Shown here piece by piece: positions 54,187 through 56,942 of a stretch of DNA of 56,942 bases. Every line of letters starts with the position of its first letter. Within the stretch, counting starts at the first letter, position 1. Location: the NCBI GenBank assembly GCA_025356635.1, contig JANXRY010000067.1:1-56942 (forward strand), read 5' to 3'. A model generated the notes under the pieces. That model was not told where the DNA came from and did no database searches. It saw only the letters and a list, made by a program, of their open reading frames with translations. Source of the DNA: Gammaproteobacteria bacterium (GTDB taxonomy: Bacteria; Pseudomonadota; Gammaproteobacteria; Xanthomonadales; Xanthomonadaceae). The position numbers and the translations under genes were made by a program.

Positions 54187-55680
54187 ATGGATAGCGCCAA
54201 GATCGCCAGCTTCGTCGGCGAGGCTTGGGACGGCGAAATCGTCCCGAAGCTGGTCGAATACATCCGCATCCCGAACAAGTCGCCGATGTTCGACAGCAGC
54301 TGGCAGACCCATGGCTTCATGGATGCCGCCACCGACCTGCTCGCCGATTGGGCCCGGAAGCAGCCGATCGCCGGCATGAAACTCGAAGTCGTGCGCCTGA
54401 CCGGGCGCACGCCGCTGATCTTCATCGAAATCCCGGCTTTCGGCACCAGCACGCCTTCCGACGATTGCGTCCTGCTCTACGGGCACCTGGACAAGCAGCC
54501 GGAAATGACCGGCTGGGCCGACGGCCTCGGCCCCTGGACCCCGGTCATCCGCGGCGACAAATTGTTCGGCCGCGGCGGCGCCGACGACGGCTACGCGCTG
54601 TTCGGCTCGCTGACCGCGATCCAGGCCCTGCGCGAGCAAGGCCACCCGCACCAACGCTGCGTGGTGCTGATCGAGGCCTGCGAGGAATCGGGCAGCTACG
54701 ACCTCCCCTACTACGTCGACCACCTCGCGGAACGCATCGGCACGCCGTCGCTGGTCGTTTGCCTGGATTCGGGCTGCGCCAACTACGACCAGCTCTGGTG
54801 CACGACTTCGCTCCGCGGCATCGCCGGCGGCAACCTGCGCGTCAGTGTGCTGAGCGAAGGCGTGCATTCCGGCGACGCCTCCGGCATCGTGCCGTCGAGC
54901 TTCCGCCTGCTGCGGCAATTGCTGTCGCGCCTCGAGGACGAAACCACCGGCACGATCCTGTTGTCGGAGTTGCACGTGGAGGTTCCTGCCGACCGCCTGG
55001 CCCAGGCCGAGCGCGCGGCCGAGGTGCTGGGGACCGCGGTCTACGACAAATTCCCGTGGCTGCCCGACATCGTGCCGATGTCGCCCAATCTCACCGAGTT
55101 GGTGCTCAACCGCACCTGGCGGCCGATGCTGTCGATCACCGGCGCCGATGGCCTGCCGCCGCTGGGCAATGCCGGCAACGTGCTGCGGCCGCAGACAGCG
55201 GTGAAGCTCAGCCTCCGGCTGCCGCCGACACTGAATCCGAAAATGGCCAGCGAGACGCTCCAGCGCCTGCTCACCGAGCACCCGCCGTACGGCGCGCGGG
55301 TCGAATTCGAGGTGGAAAAGTCGTCCACCGGTTGGAACGCGCCGGTGCTGGCGCCCTGGCTGGAAACGGCGATCGACCGCGCCAGCCAGGAATGTTTCGG
55401 CGCCCCGGCGATGTACATGGGCGAAGGCGGCACGATCCCTTTCATGGGCATGCTCGGCGAGAAATTCCCGGGCGCGCAGTTCATGATCACCGGCGTGCTC
55501 GGACCGCATTCGAATGCCCACGGCCCGAACGAATTCCTGCACATCCCGACTGGCAAGAAGGTCACCGCCGCGGTTGCCCGCGTGGTCGCCGAACACTTCC
55601 ACGCCAGCGAAGCGGGGCTCACCCGCGGCGTCGGCGCGCAAGCGGGCGAGTCCTCATTCGGGGACCACGGCTGCTGCTGA
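54187..55680 (+). CDS. M20-family metallopeptidase (dipeptidase/carboxypeptidase)
   Basis: A 497-residue zinc peptidase of the M20 family. It has the metal-binding LLYGHLDKQPEMTGW, RGGADDGYALFGSLTA (bridging Asp), CEESGSYDLPYYV (catalytic Glu) and the C-terminal His in GPHSNAHGPNEF. No signal peptide, so it is cytoplasmic. Substrates of related enzymes are short peptides. AAGGAG lies nine bases upstream of the ATG at 54187. Divergent from the ComEA-like gene and convergent on the epimerase gene. Confidence 0.93.
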   Translation: MDSAKIASFVGEAWDGEIVPKLVEYIRIPNKSPMFDSSWQTHGFMDAATDLLADWARKQPIAGMKLEVVRLTGRTPLIFIEIPAFGTSTPSDDCVLLYGHLDKQPEMTGWADGLGPWTPVIRGDKLFGRGGADDGYALFGSLTAIQALREQGHPHQRCVVLIEACEESGSYDLPYYVDHLAERIGTPSLVVCLDSGCANYDQLWCTTSLRGIAGGNLRVSVLSEGVHSGDASGIVPSSFRLLRQLLSRLEDETTGTILLSELHVEVPADRLAQAERAAEVLGTAVYDKFPWLPDIVPMSPNLTELVLNRTWRPMLSITGADGLPPLGNAGNVLRPQTAVKLSLRLPPTLNPKMASETLQRLLTEHPPYGARVEFEVEKSSTGWNAPVLAPWLETAIDRASQECFGAPAMYMGEGGTIPFMGMLGEKFPGAQFMITGVLGPHSNAHGPNEFLHIPTGKKVTAAVARVVAEHFHASEAGLTRGVGAQAGESSFGDHGCC

Positions 55681-55687
55681 GTTCGCC

Positions 55688-56695
55688 TCAGGTGCGGTGG
55701 TAATCGCGGTACCAGCGCACGAAGCGCTCGACGCCTTCTTCCACCGACACCACCGGCCGGTAGCCGACGCGGGCGACCAAGTCGGTCACGTCGGCCTCGG
55801 TGTCCGGCACGTCGCCGGCCTGCAGCGGCAGCATCTCCATGCGCGCCTTGCGGCCCAGGCATTGCTCGAGCACTTCGATGTAACGCAATAGCTCCACCGG
55901 CCGTTCGTTGCCGATGTTGTAGAGCCGGTAGGGAGCGCTGCTGGTCGCCGGATCGGGCGCGTCGCCACGCCAGTCCGGATTCGCCAACGGCACCCGGTCG
56001 AGCGTGCGCACCACGCCTTCGACGATGTCATCGATGTAGGTGAAGCTGCGCTTGTGCCGGCCATGGTTGAAGACTTTGATCGGTTCGCCGGCGAGGATCG
56101 CCTTGGTGAACAGGAACAGCGCCATGTCTGGCCTGCCCCACGGACCGTAGACGGTGAAGAAACGCAGGCCGGTGCCCGGAATGCCGTACAGATGGGCATA
56201 GCTGTGCGCCATCACTTCGTTGGCTTTCTTGCTCGCTGCGTACAGGGTCAGCGGGTGCTCGGTGGGCTGGTGCTCGGAAAACGGCATCCGGGTATTGGCG
56301 CCGTAGACCGAACTGGTCGATGCGAACACCAGGTGTTCGACGCCGTGCTGCCGGCAGCCTTCGAGCACATGCAGGAAACCGGTGATGTTGCTGCTGACAT
56401 AGACGTGCGGGTTCTCGGCGGCATAGCGCACGCCGGCCTGCGCCGCCAGGTTGATCACGCGGGTCGGCCGGTGTTGCGCGAAGATCGCTTCGACCGCGGA
56501 CCGATCGGCGAGGTCGGCCGTGACGTGCGTGTAGCCCGGTTGGTCGGCGAAACGGGCCAGTCGCGCCCGCTTCAAATTGACGTCGTAATAGTCGCTCAAG
56601 TTGTCCAAGCCGATCACTTCATCGCCGCGCTCGAGCAGGCGCATCGCCACATGCGAACCGATGAAGCCGGCGGTGCCGGTGACCAGTACCTTCAT
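55688..56695 (-). CDS. UDP-glucuronate 4-epimerase-like nucleotide-sugar epimerase
   Basis: The 335-residue extended short-chain dehydrogenase starts [20 protein letters not shown] (NAD binding). It has [17 protein letters not shown], typical of UDP-glucuronate epimerases, and the active-site pair in [12 protein letters not shown] and [11 protein letters not shown] (YxxxK). It probably makes UDP-galacturonate (or a related sugar) for surface polysaccharide. The ATG overlaps the stop of the nucleotide-sugar dehydrogenase gene upstream (TGATG). Confidence 0.92.
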   Translation of the reverse strand: MKVLVTGTAGFIGSHVAMRLLERGDEVIGLDNLSDYYDVNLKRARLARFADQPGYTHVTADLADRSAVEAIFAQHRPTRVINLAAQAGVRYAAENPHVYVSSNITGFLHVLEGCRQHGVEHLVFASTSSVYGANTRMPFSEHQPTEHPLTLYAASKKANEVMAHSYAHLYGIPGTGLRFFTVYGPWGRPDMALFLFTKAILAGEPIKVFNHGRHKRSFTYIDDIVEGVVRTLDRVPLANPDWRGDAPDPATSSAPYRLYNIGNERPVELLRYIEVLEQCLGRKARMEMLPLQAGDVPDTEADVTDLVARVGYRPVVSVEEGVERFVRWYRDYHRT

Positions 56696-56942
56696 CACAG
56701 CCTCCCGTCCGCGCTGCCCTGCGGCAACACCGACTTGACGTCGTAGACCACGGCACCGGGTTTGCCGAACGCGCGCACGCCGGCCGCGCCCAGCGCCGCG
56801 AACTGGCGGTGCCCGACGGCGAGCACGACGGCATCGTAACTGCCCCGCTCTGGATGCTCGACCAGGGTCAGCCCGTATTCCTCGTGCGCCGCCGCCGCAT
56901 CCACCCATGGGTCGTGTACTTCGACCACGGCGTTACACGCGG
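56695..56942 (-). CDS. Nucleotide-sugar dehydrogenase, C-terminal end (partial)
   Basis: About 81 C-terminal residues are present and the frame stays open to the window edge. The sequence [19 protein letters not shown], then [18 protein letters not shown] and [10 protein letters not shown], matches the third domain of UDP-glucose/UDP-N-acetylglucosamine dehydrogenases of the TviB/WbpA type. Such an enzyme would supply UDP-uronate to the epimerase immediately downstream. The exact substrate cannot be told from this fragment. Confidence 0.85.
   Translation of the reverse strand, partial: ACNAVVEVHDPWVDAAAAHEEYGLTLVEHPERGSYDAVVLAVGHRQFAALGAAGVRAFGKPGAVVYDVKSVLPQGSADGRL

Noticed and set aside
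54022-55641. Minus-strand frame of about 540 codons opposite the M20 peptidase
   Set aside because: The plus-strand gene has all metal-binding motifs; the opposite frame has no recognisable domain.

Overview
The window is a dense, high-GC stretch of a gammaproteobacterial chromosome, most likely from the order Lysobacterales (Xanthomonadales). Lineage pointers are a bifunctional aspartokinase/diaminopimelate decarboxylase gene, the MurL/MurD2 route to D-glutamate in peptidoglycan, a Xanthomonas-type Rrf2 regulator heading a sufBCDS operon, and leaderless-looking genes. I see no mobile element, CRISPR array, tRNA or rRNA. No gene-free stretch exceeds 300 bases, and most neighbouring genes overlap or nearly touch. 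The content is largely core metabolism; the novelty is in regulation and gene order rather than in a foreign island.

Layout. 1-1482 (minus): cytochrome bc1 genes petB (cut by the window edge) and petA. 1590-2477 (minus): lytic transglycosylase. 2581-7552 (plus): miaB, ybeY, corC, a DUF4105 membrane protein and corA; phoH, usually beside ybeY, is absent. 7633-16080 (plus): a complete cbb3 oxidase cluster, ccoNOQP, a small membrane protein, ccoG, a very short fixH-like gene, ccoI, ccoS and a TauE/SafE-type CcoH-like protein, with an Fnr-type palindrome upstream of ccoN. The fnr gene converges from the other side (16077-16808) and sits directly behind an OPT peptide transporter and an S9 peptidase. 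21012-23472: rhomboid protease and POT peptide transporter, divergent. 23489-26899 (minus): rfbBACD for dTDP-L-rhamnose, downstream of ssb.

27575-32005 (plus): an Rrf2 regulator followed by a sulfate ABC transporter (sbp-cysT-cysW-cysA). The regulator and sbp promoters carry related 17-bp dyads at the same place relative to the -10 element, which suggests a CymR-like sulfur regulon. 32013-33008: polyprenyl diphosphate synthase. 33051-39235 (minus): lysAC, murL, murD2 and a dienelactone-hydrolase-like gene in one operon; murL carries an in-frame REP-like segment. 39290-41037 (plus): two tandem PhzF-like genes ending in a strong terminator. 41109-42340 (minus): glycine-zipper envelope protein and OsmC protein. 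42438-44755 (plus): EF-G-like GTPase and a Cdd1-type helix-hairpin-helix protein; 44761-45243 (minus): SET-domain protein.

45312-52987 (plus) is an iron/iron-sulfur block: a ferritin-like/VIT1 iron exporter, then the SUF regulator with a strong palindromic operator over its own promoter, sufB, a SAM methyltransferase placed between sufB and sufC, sufC, sufD, sufS, a GNAT acetyltransferase and a Rieske-type ferredoxin. No sufE, sufU or sufA is present. 52988-54012 (minus) holds a HutD protein, a 25-bp-arm inverted repeat and a ComEA-like protein; then an M20 peptidase (plus) and, at the right edge, a UDP-glucuronate epimerase and the end of a nucleotide-sugar dehydrogenase (minus).
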